DNA of 64,000 bases from Sulfitobacter maritimus (GTDB lineage Bacteria > Pseudomonadota > Alphaproteobacteria > Rhodobacterales > Rhodobacteraceae). The notes under the pieces are model-generated. The model made no database searches and was not told where the DNA came from. It saw only the letters and a list, made by a program, of their open reading frames with translations. Below, one piece after another: positions 24,790-33,772 of this stretch (position 1 is its first letter; the number at the start of each line of letters is the position of its first letter). The position numbers were made by a program, and so were the translations under genes. The stretch is from contig NZ_JABVBB010000038.1 of assembly GCF_013346665.1 (NCBI RefSeq), forward strand, positions 248,001 through 312,000. The letters are read 5' to 3'.

Positions 24790-26156
24790 AATGGCGCCCC
24801 AACCCAGAGGTTCTCACCCGTCCTGCCTATCGCTCGCTTGTTCAAGCGATAGAGACGGCAATTCAGAACGGCGTCCTCAAACCCGGAGAGCAACTGCCGA
24901 CGCAGCGCCAAATGGCCTTTGACCTGTCGCTGAGCGTGCAGACCGTCAGCCGCGCCTATGACAAGCTGATCGAGGCGGGCCGCATTGTCGGAGAGGTTGG
25001 GCGCGGCACTTTTGTGCGCGCCAGCAGCGATGAAATCTCGATGCCCTTCGTTAGCCGCAAGGCTGCCGGACGTCTGCTGGATATGTCGATCCTGAAACCG
25101 GTCATTGACCACGCTCATGAAGAGGCGATGCAAAAGACCCTGCGGGCCTTGGCCCGCTCCCTGCCCGCGTCGGTAATGGACAGTTTTCGAGACATTGGCA
25201 CCGCGGGCGGCAGCAGTGCAACACGCCGTTGGTTGGCGCTTTGCGGTCTTGATTTAAACGGCATGGCGGTCATTCCAACGAACGGCAGCACCAGCGCCAT
25301 GACCGTCGCGCTGATGACCGCTGCCCAACCCGGCGATCTGATTGTCAGCGAAGATATCGGGCATCATACCCTGCGGCCTTTGGCGCGTTTTCTTGGCCTG
25401 CGGCTTCAGGGCGTGCCGGTGGATACGGGCGGAATTTGCCCCGACGCGCTGGAACAGGTCTGCCGTAAAGAGCCGGTGCGGGCAATTTATCTGATCCCCA
25501 ATGGGGCTAACCCGCTGGCCTTTACCATGACCGAGAACCGCCGCGCGGCGGTGATCGAAGTGGCGCGGCGGCATGATGTGCTCATCATTGAGAACCAATC
25601 TTGGGGGCCGCTGCAAGACGCCCCGCCCCCGCCTCTTGCCATGCTCGCGCCGGAACGGGTGCTATATTTTACCAGCCTCACCAAATGTCTGCTGCCGGGG
25701 CTTCGTGTCGGCTATCTGGCGGTGCCGGACCACCTAAGCGCCTCTGCCGCCAACCGCCATATGGTGACGTCCTGGATGGCAACGCAGTTGATGGCGCAAA
25801 TCGCGGACCGCTGGATCGAAGAAGGCACCGCTGAGATGCTGCTGAACCGCCAGCAACTCGCCCTACGGGATCGGGCAGATTTTGCGGCCAATGTCTTTCG
25901 CGGACGTGACATGCGGACGAGCCCCAACGGGCTGCACATTTGGCTGCCCTGCCACGACACACAAGAGGAGATCGCGCAGGCGCAGGCGATCCGACAAGCG
26001 GGGGTCGCGGTGGCCAAGGGAGAGAGCTTTGCCATCGGCCCGCCAGATCGGTATCCGGGGCTGCGCATCGCACTTGGGGGGCAATCCTTTCCCGAGTTTG
26101 CGCGCGGGATTCGCATGGTTCATGCCGCCCTGTGCAACAAACATAGGCAGAACTAG
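24783..26156 (+). CDS. enuR: MocR/GabR-type regulator of ectoine catabolism
   Basis: The 457-residue protein joins an N-terminal GntR-type winged HTH (~10-75, LPTQRQMAFDLSLSVQTVSR) to a fold-type I aminotransferase-like domain (~110-450). The PLP lysine is K301 in the motif YFTSLTK, matching the PLP-binding lysine reported for EnuR of Ruegeria pomeroyi. EnuR is known to repress the ectoine uptake and degradation genes and to respond to catabolic intermediates. The ATG at 24783 has no Shine-Dalgarno and lies inside an inverted repeat; an in-frame ATG at 24759 is an alternative. It is divergent from doeX and 138 bp upstream of uehA. Confidence 0.88.
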   Translation: MTKWRPNPEVLTRPAYRSLVQAIETAIQNGVLKPGEQLPTQRQMAFDLSLSVQTVSRAYDKLIEAGRIVGEVGRGTFVRASSDEISMPFVSRKAAGRLLDMSILKPVIDHAHEEAMQKTLRALARSLPASVMDSFRDIGTAGGSSATRRWLALCGLDLNGMAVIPTNGSTSAMTVALMTAAQPGDLIVSEDIGHHTLRPLARFLGLRLQGVPVDTGGICPDALEQVCRKEPVRAIYLIPNGANPLAFTMTENRRAAVIEVARRHDVLIIENQSWGPLQDAPPPPLAMLAPERVLYFTSLTKCLLPGLRVGYLAVPDHLSASAANRHMVTSWMATQLMAQIADRWIEEGTAEMLLNRQQLALRDRADFAANVFRGRDMRTSPNGLHIWLPCHDTQEEIAQAQAIRQAGVAVAKGESFAIGPPDRYPGLRIALGGQSFPEFARGIRMVHAALCNKHRQN

Positions 26157-26174
26157 CGTATAGAGCGGCGCAAA

Positions 26175-26225
26175 TTGTCATGGGTCAATATTCACATTGA
26201 CATGATTGCGATCGGTTTAAATGAT
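26175..26225 (+). promoter_or_regulatory. uehA promoter with two direct-repeat operator words
   Basis: TTGACA (26197-26202), a 17-bp spacer and AATGAT (26220-26225) make a plausible sigma-70 promoter about 70 bp before uehA. TTGTCATG at 26175 and TTGACATG at 26197 are direct repeats 22 bp apart, the second overlapping the -35 box. The second, extended to TTGACATGATTG, matches 11 of 12 bases of the enuR repeat arm. Confidence 0.6.
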
Positions 26226-26294
26226 CTAACTGTCAGGATAAAAATCCTGCTGCCGCCAAAGTGCTGCGCAGGTTTAAAAATGAAAGGGAGTTTC

Positions 26295-27305
26295 ATGGCT
26301 ATTTTCAGAACCGTACTAACCGGGGGTATCCTCGCTGCTGCGACCACTGTCGCCGGCGCGGCCTCTGCCGACACGTGGCGTTATGCGTTCGAGGAAGCAC
26401 TGGACGAGGTGCAGGGCAAATACGCTCAGAAGTTCAAAGAAGAGATCGAGGCGAACTCCGATCACGAAGTGCAGTTGTTCCCCTACGGCACCTTGGGTGA
26501 ATCCGTCGACACGATGGAGCAGGCGCAGGCCGGCATCCTTCAGTTCGTCGACCAATCCCCCGGCTTCACCGGCGCGTTGATCCCCGAAGCGCAGGTGTTC
26601 TTTGTGCCCTACCTGCTGCCTCAGGATGACGAAGAACTGTTCGAATTCTTCCGCACCTCCAAGGCCATCAACGAGATGTTCCCCGAGCTTTACGCAGAGC
26701 AAGGTCTGGAACTGCTCAAGATGTTCCCCGAGGGCGACGTCTGCATGACCACGCAAGAGCCGGTTAAAACGCCCGAAGACCTCAACGAGGTTAAGTTCCG
26801 CGTCATGACCAACCCGCTGCTGGTCGAAAGCTACAAAGCCTTTGGCGCGACACCGACACCGCTGCCATGGGGCGAGGTTTACGGCGCAATGCAAACGGGC
26901 ATCATTCAGGGTCAGGAAAACCCCGGTTTCTACCTCGAATCGACCAAGATGTATGAGGTGACTGAGGTCATCACCTGCATCGGCCACAACAACTTCACCA
27001 CCGCTGTAATGGCCAACAAGGATTTCTACGACGGCCTGTCCGACGAGGACAAAGAATTGGTGCAAAACGCCTCTGACGCGGCGTTTGAGTATATCCTTGA
27101 GTATCAGTCCGGCCTGCAGGAAAAGTCGCTGGAAAACATCGCCAAGGCAAAGCCTGACATGCAGATCAACATCCTGTCCGAAGAAGAGCGCCAGCCGTTC
27201 AAGGAAAAGGCTGCATCGGTCGAAGAAGCCTTCATCGAGATGACAGGCGACAGCGGCAAGGAAATCCTTGAGCAGTTCAAGGCCGACCTCGAAGCTGTCA
27301 AGTAA
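26295..27305 (+). CDS. uehA: ectoine TRAP transporter substrate-binding protein
   Basis: The 336-residue DctP-family protein has a signal peptide (MAIFRTVLTGGILAAATTV, cleavage after AASA) and binds its substrate in the periplasm. Family features include YGTLGESVDTMEQAQ, KFRVMTNPLLVESYKAFG and GQENPG. UehA of Ruegeria binds ectoine and hydroxyectoine; the assignment here rests on family, the UehBC-Usp genes that follow and the surrounding catabolic genes. The ATG at 26295 is set by AAGGGAG; the open frame upstream is not coding. A hairpin follows the stop. Confidence 0.9.
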   Translation: MAIFRTVLTGGILAAATTVAGAASADTWRYAFEEALDEVQGKYAQKFKEEIEANSDHEVQLFPYGTLGESVDTMEQAQAGILQFVDQSPGFTGALIPEAQVFFVPYLLPQDDEELFEFFRTSKAINEMFPELYAEQGLELLKMFPEGDVCMTTQEPVKTPEDLNEVKFRVMTNPLLVESYKAFGATPTPLPWGEVYGAMQTGIIQGQENPGFYLESTKMYEVTEVITCIGHNNFTTAVMANKDFYDGLSDEDKELVQNASDAAFEYILEYQSGLQEKSLENIAKAKPDMQINILSEEERQPFKEKAASVEEAFIEMTGDSGKEILEQFKADLEAVK

Positions 27306-27315
27306 GCGTATCCCT

Positions 27316-27349
27316 TCACCCTCCGGCCATGCCGGGGGGTGACTCTTTT
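27316..27349 (+). terminator. intercistronic hairpin between uehA and uehB
   Basis: A 12-bp stem (27316-27327 with 27331-27342, one G-T wobble, 3-base loop) is followed by CTCTTTT. It probably causes partial termination or protects the uehA mRNA 3' end, keeping the binding protein in excess over the membrane parts. Confidence 0.6.
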
Positions 27350-27377
27350 CCGACTATTCATTTGAACCAGTTACGGG

Positions 27378-28016
27378 ATGACGCCGGTGACGGAAGACAA
27401 CCACAGCTCACAACTGCAATCGCAGACGGACACCACCGGCACCGACGACGCCCCCGTCGGCCCTTATAAATCAACCCTCCCCGGCCCGCTTGGCACGATC
27501 GACAATGCAATCAGTTGGCTTGAGTCCGTTATGCTCGCCGCTGGTGTTTTGCTGATGGCTGCAAATACGATCGCCAATGTAGTGGGTCGTTTCGTCTTTC
27601 AAAGCTCGATTTTCTTTTCCGAAGAGCTGAACAGCATTCTGATTATTCTCATTACCTTTGCGGGCATCTCCTATGCCGCGCGGCATGGCCGACACATCCG
27701 CATGTCAGCGATTTTCGACGCGCTGCCCTCGCGCCCGCGCAAGCTGCTGATGATCTTTATCGCCTTTGTCACCGCCGTCTTTATGTTCGGCCTCGCGTGG
27801 TACGCACTGCAATATATCATGACCCAAGCCGGGCGTGGCCGTTTGCTGCCTGCTTTGCAACTGCCGGTCTGGTGGACCCTTGTCTGGGTGCCTTTCGGGT
27901 TCTTTATGACCGGGCTGCAATATCTGCTGACCGCGATCAAAAACATTATTGAGCCGGACATTTACCTCTCGACCAGTGTGCTCGAAGGCTATGACGACAA
28001 CGAGCGGGAGGTCTAA
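27378..28016 (+). CDS. uehB: ectoine TRAP transporter small membrane subunit (DctQ type)
   Basis: The 212-residue protein has a polar ~45-residue N-terminus and four membrane segments (~53-75, ~85-107, ~127-150, ~165-190), the DctQ pattern. Motifs [20 protein letters not shown] and [10 protein letters not shown] are typical of the family. It pairs with UehC in the inner membrane. Only a weak Shine-Dalgarno (ACGGG) precedes the ATG. uehC starts 3 bp after its stop. Confidence 0.9.
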   Translation: MTPVTEDNHSSQLQSQTDTTGTDDAPVGPYKSTLPGPLGTIDNAISWLESVMLAAGVLLMAANTIANVVGRFVFQSSIFFSEELNSILIILITFAGISYAARHGRHIRMSAIFDALPSRPRKLLMIFIAFVTAVFMFGLAWYALQYIMTQAGRGRLLPALQLPVWWTLVWVPFGFFMTGLQYLLTAIKNIIEPDIYLSTSVLEGYDDNEREV

Positions 28017-28019
28017 ACC

Positions 28020-29306
28020 ATGGCCCTAACCATTTTCTCCATCATGGTCGTCCTGCTGCTTTTGGGCTTTCCCATGATGATCCCGCTGATCGTCGGCGCT
28101 TTCGTCGGCTTTTATACGCTGTTCGGCGGCTTCGGCCAGCTAGAGACGATGGTGCAACAGATGATGGCGGGCATCCGGCCAGCCTCGCTGATCGCGGTGC
28201 CGATGTTCATCTTTGCCGCCGATATTATGACGCGCGGCCAATCGGCTGGGCGGTTGATTGATATGGTCATGTCGTTCGTTGGCCATATGAAGGGTGGCCT
28301 CGCGGTGGCCACCGCAGCGGCTTGCACCATGTTCGGCGCGGTGTCGGGCTCCACGCAGGCCACCGTGGTTGCGGTAGGTTCGCCTTTGCGGCCTCGCATG
28401 CTCAAGGCTGGCTACAAAGACAGTTTCGTGCTGGCGCTCATCGTGAACTCATCCGACATCGCCTTCCTGATCCCGCCCTCGATTGGCATGATCATCTACG
28501 GCGTCGTCTCCAACACCTCCATCGCCGAGCTTTTCATCGCGGGCATCGGGCCGGGGCTCTTAATCCTCGCGCTTTTCTCGATCTATTCGGTGATCTACGC
28601 CTATCGCCATAACGTCCCCACAGAAGAAAAAGCCACTTGGGGCGAACGCGCCCGCGCGGTGCGTCAGGCGCTCTGGCCGCTGGGTTTTCCAGCGATCATC
28701 ATCGGCGGCATCTACGGCGGCGTCTTTTCTCCGACTGAAGCGGCAGCGGCCTGTGTGCTCTATGCCATCTTCCTTGAGATGATTGTCTTTCGCGAGATCG
28801 ACTTTGCGGGCATCTATGAAACCGCCAAATCTACCGGGCTGATCACGGCGGTGGTCTTTATCCTCGTCGCCGCCGGGGCTGCCTTTTCTTGGGTGATCTC
28901 CTTTGCGCAGATTCCGCAGGCGGTGCTGTCAGGCATCGGCATCGACAGCATGGGGCCGATTGGCGTGCTCTTTGTCATCTCCATCGCCTTTTTCATCGGC
29001 TGTATGTTCGTGGACCCGATTGTGGTGATCCTTGTCTTCGTGCCGATCTTTGCGCCGGTGGTGAAATCCGTGGGCCTTGACCCGGTTCTGGTCGGAACGG
29101 TGATCACACTGCAAGTCGCCATCGGCTCGGCCACGCCGCCCTTTGGCTGTGATATTTTCACCGCCATTGCCGTGTTCAAACGCCCCTATATGGAAGTGAT
29201 CCGCGGCACCCCGCCCTTTATCGTGATGCTGCTCAGCGTTTCGGTCGCGCTGATCTTCTTCCCGCAGATCGCCCTCTTCCTGCGCGATCTGGCGTTTGCG
29301 AAATAA
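28020..29306 (+). CDS. uehC: ectoine TRAP transporter large permease (DctM type)
   Basis: The 428-residue DctM-family permease shows about 12 hydrophobic segments. Family motifs seen are GAVSGSTQATVVAVG, NSSDIAFLIPPSIGMIIYG, FSPTEAAAACVLYA and the C-terminal ATPPFGCDIFTA. It forms the sodium-coupled translocation channel with UehB. It is tightly spaced with uehB (3 bp) and usp (12 bp). Confidence 0.92.
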   Translation: MALTIFSIMVVLLLLGFPMMIPLIVGAFVGFYTLFGGFGQLETMVQQMMAGIRPASLIAVPMFIFAADIMTRGQSAGRLIDMVMSFVGHMKGGLAVATAAACTMFGAVSGSTQATVVAVGSPLRPRMLKAGYKDSFVLALIVNSSDIAFLIPPSIGMIIYGVVSNTSIAELFIAGIGPGLLILALFSIYSVIYAYRHNVPTEEKATWGERARAVRQALWPLGFPAIIIGGIYGGVFSPTEAAAACVLYAIFLEMIVFREIDFAGIYETAKSTGLITAVVFILVAAGAAFSWVISFAQIPQAVLSGIGIDSMGPIGVLFVISIAFFIGCMFVDPIVVILVFVPIFAPVVKSVGLDPVLVGTVITLQVAIGSATPPFGCDIFTAIAVFKRPYMEVIRGTPPFIVMLLSVSVALIFFPQIALFLRDLAFAK

Positions 29307-29318
29307 CAGGAGAGCGCA

Positions 29319-29759
29319 ATGTTCAGCCATATCCTTGCCCCCTATGACGGCTCAGTGAACGCCGACCGCGCCCTGATGAAAGCGGCTGAACTGTCCAAGC
29401 TGACCGGGGCTAAGGTGACCTTGCTTACCGTCTACCGCCATCATTCGATGCTGGAGGCGTCGCTGTCGATGGTCCGGGTCAACGATCCGGGGAGCATCGA
29501 CGATGCGATGCAGGCCCATGCGACGGAGATCATCAACCACGGCAAACAACTGCTGAAAGACGCGGGCGTCGAGAACGTGCGCGCCTTTGTCCGCTCGGGG
29601 CGGCCCGCGCGGGCGGTGACCGAATTTGCCAAGAAACACGAGGCCGATCTGATCGTCATCGGCTCGCGCGGATTGGGAGCGACAGGCGATAGCTATCTGC
29701 TGGGATCGGTGTCACACAAGGTCACAGGACTGGCCAAATGCCCCGTGCTTGTCGTCTAG
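29319..29759 (+). CDS. universal stress protein (UspA family) of the ectoine TRAP operon
   Basis: The 146-residue protein has the UspA fold: N-terminal ILAPYDGSVNADRAL and the ATP-binding loop VIGSRGLGATGDSYLLGSVS, matching the G-2X-G-9X-G(S/T) pattern. In Halomonas the homologue TeaD binds ATP and lowers ectoine uptake by TeaABC, so a similar regulatory role on UehABC is likely (known from the family). The Shine-Dalgarno is AGGAGAG. It lies between uehC and eutA in one operon. Confidence 0.9.
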   Translation: MFSHILAPYDGSVNADRALMKAAELSKLTGAKVTLLTVYRHHSMLEASLSMVRVNDPGSIDDAMQAHATEIINHGKQLLKDAGVENVRAFVRSGRPARAVTEFAKKHEADLIVIGSRGLGATGDSYLLGSVSHKVTGLAKCPVLVV

Positions 29760-29776
29760 GTTAAAGGAATATTCAG

Positions 29777-30568
29777 GTGACACCCCCTGTGCGAAGCGAG
29801 AGGCTTGATTGCCGTTTGCGTGAGGATGATCCGGTGCGCCTTGGCGCGATCCTGCTCTCCACCGACATGACGTTTGAGCGTGACGCGGCGCGGCTCATCG
29901 ACCCCGCGCAGGCCGCTGTTCACGCCGCCCGGATCGCCTTTGAGAACCCCACGACCCCCGAACGTCTCCGCGCCATGACCCCTGATCTGGCCCGCACCGC
30001 CGGCCTGTTGGTACCGGGCGTAACGCTTTCCGCCGTGGCCTTTTGCTGCACCTCCGCCTCGGTCGCCATCGGCAATCCGGCGGTGCGTGAGGCGATTGGC
30101 GAAGGGCTGCCCGGCGTGCCGGTCATCACCCCCGCCTCTGCCGCCATCGCAGGCTTTGCCGCGCTTGGCGTGAAACGTGTGGCGATGCTGACCCCTTACC
30201 TGCCCGAAACCGCCGCGCCGCTGGCCACCTACTTCAACGATCAAGGGCTAGAGGTCATGCGCAACGGCGCTTTCGCGCTGGAAGACGACCGCGACATGGC
30301 GCGGATTGACGACGAAAGCATCATAAACGGCGCCGCTGCGCTGGATGGCGCGGAAGTAGAGGCATTTTTCCTCTCCTGCACCTCCCTGCGCGGCGTCGAC
30401 GTGATCGACCGGATCGAAGCACGGCTGGGCAAGCCCGTCGTGACCTCCAACCAGGCGCTGTGCTGGGCATTGCACCGGATGGGCGGGCTTGCAGGCCGCC
30501 CCGATGGCTATGGCCGTCTGTTCGACTGCGACATGCCAAGCGCCCATGCACAAGGCATCATTCCGTGA
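29777..30568 (+). CDS. eutA: Asp/Glu racemase-like protein EutA, without eutB or eutC
   Basis: The 263-residue protein belongs to the Asp/Glu racemase / maleate isomerase-like fold; two cysteines sit in the expected positions, AFCCTSAS and FLSCTSLRG. In Ruegeria eutA is followed by eutB (threonine-dehydratase-like) and eutC (ornithine-cyclodeaminase-like), and EutABC are implicated in hydroxyectoine use. Here the next gene is doeA. The GTG start has AAAGGA upstream. The frame is intact, so it is not an obvious pseudogene. Confidence 0.85.
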   Translation: MTPPVRSERLDCRLREDDPVRLGAILLSTDMTFERDAARLIDPAQAAVHAARIAFENPTTPERLRAMTPDLARTAGLLVPGVTLSAVAFCCTSASVAIGNPAVREAIGEGLPGVPVITPASAAIAGFAALGVKRVAMLTPYLPETAAPLATYFNDQGLEVMRNGAFALEDDRDMARIDDESIINGAAALDGAEVEAFFLSCTSLRGVDVIDRIEARLGKPVVTSNQALCWALHRMGGLAGRPDGYGRLFDCDMPSAHAQGIIP

Positions 30569-30570
30569 TC

Positions 30571-30587
30571 CCGGCCCCTCTGGCCGG
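30571..30587 (+). other. hairpin at the eutA-doeA junction
   Basis: CCGGCC and GGCCGG pair across CCTCT immediately after the eutA stop, with no T-run. This is where eutB and eutC sit in Ruegeria-type clusters. Confidence 0.35.
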
Positions 30588-30628
30588 ATCGCAATATTCG
30601 GGCAACCAGACATGAAAGGGGCTGGCCT

Positions 30629-31810
30629 ATGACCACGTATGAGGCGAATTTTACCAACAGCGAGTACCAGCGCCGGATTGACCGAACGCGCAAGACCATG
30701 GCCGCACGCAACATGGATGCCATCGTCGTCAGCGATCCGTCGAACATGTCTTGGCTGTCAGGCTATGACGGCTGGTCGTTCTATGTCTACCAAGCGGTGA
30801 TCCTGACCCATGAGGGCGAGCCGGTCTGGTGGGGCCGTGGCATGGATGCGCTCGGCGCGCGCCGGACGGTTTTCATGGAGGACGACTGCATTCGTGGCTA
30901 TGACGACAGCTACGTCCAGAACCCCGAGAAACACCCGATGGAAGACCTCTCGGCCCTACTAAGCGAAATGGGGTTGGAGCAGGCCCGCATCGGCGTGGAG
31001 ATGGACAACTACTATTACTCCGCCCGCGCCCATGACACGCTGAAAACCAAGCTGCCCAAGGCGACCTTTATGGATGCCACCGCGCTGGTGAACTGGGAAC
31101 GCGCGGTGAAATCCGAGCGCGAGATCGAATATATGGAACGGGCTGCGCGGATTGTCGAAGAGATGCACGTCCGCATCCTCGAAGTCGCCGTGCCGGGGAT
31201 GCGTAAGAACGATCTGGTTGCCGAAATCTACGCCACCGGCATTCGCGGCGCCCATGGGTTTTGGGGCGACTATCCGGCGATTGTGCCGATGGCCCCCTCT
31301 GGCATGGACGCCACCGCGCCGCATCTGACATGGGACGACCGCCCCATGCAGCCGAATGAGGCAACGTTCTTTGAGATCGCAGGTGCGCATCGGCGCTACC
31401 AATGTCCACAGTCGCGCACATTGTTCTTTGGGGATGTGCCTCAGAAATACCGCGACGCGGAAAGCGCGGTGCTGGATGCCATCGACGCGGGGCTGGAGCA
31501 AGCCAAACCCGGCAACAAGGCCGAGGATATCGCCAATGCCTTCAACGCCACGTTGAACAAGGCGGGTTTCGAGAAAGACAGCCGCTGCGGCTATGCCATC
31601 GGCATCAGCTACCCGCCGGACTGGGGCGAGCGCACGATCTCCTTCCGCCGGGGCGATACGACGATCCTAGAGCCCGGCATGACCTTCCACTTCATGCCCG
31701 CGCTCTGGCTCGACGATGGCGGGCTTGAGATCACCGAGCCGATCCGCATCACCGAGACCGGCCATGAATGTTTCTGCACCACACCGCGAAAGTTGTTTGT
31801 TTCCGCATGA
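30629..31810 (+). CDS. doeA: ectoine hydrolase
   Basis: DoeA (EutD) opens the ectoine ring to N-acetyl-L-2,4-diaminobutyrate. The 393-residue protein has the M24 (pita-bread) fold: an N-terminal creatinase-like domain (~1-155, WLSGYDGWSFYV) and a C-terminal catalytic domain (~160-390). Length and domain order agree with characterised DoeA. GAAAGGGGC precedes the ATG. The stop overlaps the doeB start (ATGA), as expected for two enzymes reported to act as a complex. Confidence 0.92.
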   Translation: MTTYEANFTNSEYQRRIDRTRKTMAARNMDAIVVSDPSNMSWLSGYDGWSFYVYQAVILTHEGEPVWWGRGMDALGARRTVFMEDDCIRGYDDSYVQNPEKHPMEDLSALLSEMGLEQARIGVEMDNYYYSARAHDTLKTKLPKATFMDATALVNWERAVKSEREIEYMERAARIVEEMHVRILEVAVPGMRKNDLVAEIYATGIRGAHGFWGDYPAIVPMAPSGMDATAPHLTWDDRPMQPNEATFFEIAGAHRRYQCPQSRTLFFGDVPQKYRDAESAVLDAIDAGLEQAKPGNKAEDIANAFNATLNKAGFEKDSRCGYAIGISYPPDWGERTISFRRGDTTILEPGMTFHFMPALWLDDGGLEITEPIRITETGHECFCTTPRKLFVSA

Positions 31811-32796
31811 CCAGCAATCCCATCACCCCGACCATCCCGCTTGACACCCCCGGCACACATCACGGTTTTCTGCGCCTGCCCTACAGCCGCGACGACAGCG
31901 CTTGGGGGTCCGTGATGATCCCCATCACCGTCATCAAGGGGAGCGACGGCCCCACGGCGCTGCTCACAGGCGGCAACCACGGCGATGAATACGAAGGTCC
32001 TATTGCCTTGCAGGAACTGGCCGCTACGCTGGATCCGGCTGAGGTCACAGGCCGCGTCATCATCCTGCCAATGATGAACCAACCCGCCTTTGCCGCAGGC
32101 CGTCGCTGTTCGCCCATTGACGGCGGCAATATGAACCGTAGCTTTCCGGGCAGCCCCGGCGGCACCGTGACCCAGAAGATCGCGCATTACATCGCGACCG
32201 AACTGGTGCCGCTGGCCGATATCGTGCTGGATTACCACTCCGGCGGGCGCACGCTGGATTTCCTGCCCTTCGCTGCCGCGCATATCCTGCCCGACAAGAA
32301 ACAAGAGGCCGCCTGCATGGCCGCGATGGAGGCGTTCAACGCGCCTTACTCCATGAAGATGCTAGAGATCGACAACCGTGGCATGTTCGACACCGAGGTC
32401 GAGGAACAGGGCAAGGTTTTCGTCACCACCGAACTCGGCGGGGCCGGAACGTCGACGGCCAAGAGCATCGCCGTCGCCCGAAAGGGCGCGCGTAATCTGT
32501 TGATCCATGCGGGCATCCTGCAAGGGGAGCCGGAGGTGGCGGAGAGCGTGATGCTCGACATGCCCGACGGGCGCTGCTTCACCTTTAGCGAGACCACGGC
32601 CCTGCTGGAGCCGCTGGTCGATCTGGGGGATGAAGTGACCGAAGGCCAGCCCATCGCCCGGCTCTGGCCCAGCGACCGCAGCGGTCAGCCCGCGATCACG
32701 GCCCATGCGCAACTCGGCGGCATCCTGACCGCCCGGCATGTGCCGGGGCTGGTCAAGATGGGCGATTGCATCGGCGTGGTGGCGCAGGTGGTCTGA
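31807..32796 (+). CDS. doeB: N-alpha-acetyl-L-2,4-diaminobutyrate deacetylase
   Basis: DoeB (EutE) removes acetate from the DoeA product to give L-2,4-diaminobutyrate. The 329-residue protein belongs to the succinylglutamate desuccinylase/aspartoacylase family; zinc ligands are seen in GGNHGDEYEGP (His, Glu) and LDYHSGG (His). TTELGGAGTST lies in the catalytic-glutamate region. The chosen start overlaps the doeA stop, giving translational coupling. It converges with the ABC ATPase gene 16 bp away, and I see no terminator in the gap. Confidence 0.92.
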   Translation: MTSNPITPTIPLDTPGTHHGFLRLPYSRDDSAWGSVMIPITVIKGSDGPTALLTGGNHGDEYEGPIALQELAATLDPAEVTGRVIILPMMNQPAFAAGRRCSPIDGGNMNRSFPGSPGGTVTQKIAHYIATELVPLADIVLDYHSGGRTLDFLPFAAAHILPDKKQEAACMAAMEAFNAPYSMKMLEIDNRGMFDTEVEEQGKVFVTTELGGAGTSTAKSIAVARKGARNLLIHAGILQGEPEVAESVMLDMPDGRCFTFSETTALLEPLVDLGDEVTEGQPIARLWPSDRSGQPAITAHAQLGGILTARHVPGLVKMGDCIGVVAQVV

Positions 32797-32812
32797 GCCA
32801 CCCGCGCCCGCC

Positions 32813-33772
32813 TCATTCGTCGACGGGGAAGTAGCAAGCCGCCGGATGCGGTGCGCCCTCCAACGGGGGGCGCTCCTTGCGGCAAACATCCTGCACTTTC
32901 CAACAGCGCGGCGCGAAGGGGCAGCCCTCGGGGATCGCCAGCGGCGAGGGCAACTCGCCCTGCAGCTTGATCCGCTCCTTGCCGCCCTCGGGGTCGGCCC
33001 GCGGCGTGGCCGACAGAAGGGCTGCCGTATAGGGATGGCGCGGGTTGTCGAAAACCTCGTCCTTCGGCCCCTTCTCGACCGCGCGGCCGAGGTACATGAC
33101 GATCACGTCATCGGCGACGTGACGCACGACCGACAGGTCATGGCTGATGAAGAGATAAGCCAGATCCATCTTCTCCTGCAGATCGACCAAGAGGTTCAGG
33201 ATCGCCGACTGGATCGACAGGTCCAAGGCCGAGACCGGCTCGTCCAGCACCAGCACCTTGGGGTCGAGCATCAGCGCCCGGGCCACCGCGATCCGCTGGC
33301 GTTGACCGCCCGAGAACATATGCGGGTAGCGGTCGTAATGCTCGGGCCGCAGACCGACAAGGCGCAACATCTCGCGCGCCTTCTCCTCGCGCTCTTTCTT
33401 GGACATATCCTTGCGGTTAATGACCAGCGGCTCTTGCAGGATCGTTCCGATCTGCTGGCGCGGGTTAAGCGAGCCATAGGGGTCTTGGAACACGATCTGC
33501 ACATGCTGGCGCAGGTCGGCCCAATCTTCGGGCCGGACCGGCTTGCCGTCGAGCGTGAGCGACCCGGAGGTCGGCTCTTCGATCATCGTGACCATACGCG
33601 CCAGCGTGGACTTGCCGCAGCCGCTTTCGCCCACCACGGCCAACGTCTTGCCGGGGTGCAATTCAAAGTCCAGACCGGCAACGGCCTTGAGCGTCTGGGT
33701 CTTGCGCAGGAAGCCGCCACCAACCTGATAGTGACGCTGCAGCGCGTCGGCGGTCATTACGGGGGCAGTCAT
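32813..33772 (-). CDS. peptide-type ABC transporter ATPase (DppF-like)
   Basis: The 319-residue ATPase has Walker A GESGCGKST, signature FSGGQRQR, Walker B VLVLDEP with switch His in LFISHDLS, and the C-terminal oligopeptide/dipeptide extension with cysteines (CPFAPRCWKVQDVC) found in Dpp/Opp ATPases, which can bind an iron-sulfur cluster in some homologues. It is the last gene of the operon that starts with the binding protein at 39.4 kb; its start overlaps the preceding ATPase stop (ATGA). Confidence 0.9.
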   Translation of the reverse strand: MTAPVMTADALQRHYQVGGGFLRKTQTLKAVAGLDFELHPGKTLAVVGESGCGKSTLARMVTMIEEPTSGSLTLDGKPVRPEDWADLRQHVQIVFQDPYGSLNPRQQIGTILQEPLVINRKDMSKKEREEKAREMLRLVGLRPEHYDRYPHMFSGGQRQRIAVARALMLDPKVLVLDEPVSALDLSIQSAILNLLVDLQEKMDLAYLFISHDLSVVRHVADDVIVMYLGRAVEKGPKDEVFDNPRHPYTAALLSATPRADPEGGKERIKLQGELPSPLAIPEGCPFAPRCWKVQDVCRKERPPLEGAPHPAACYFPVDE

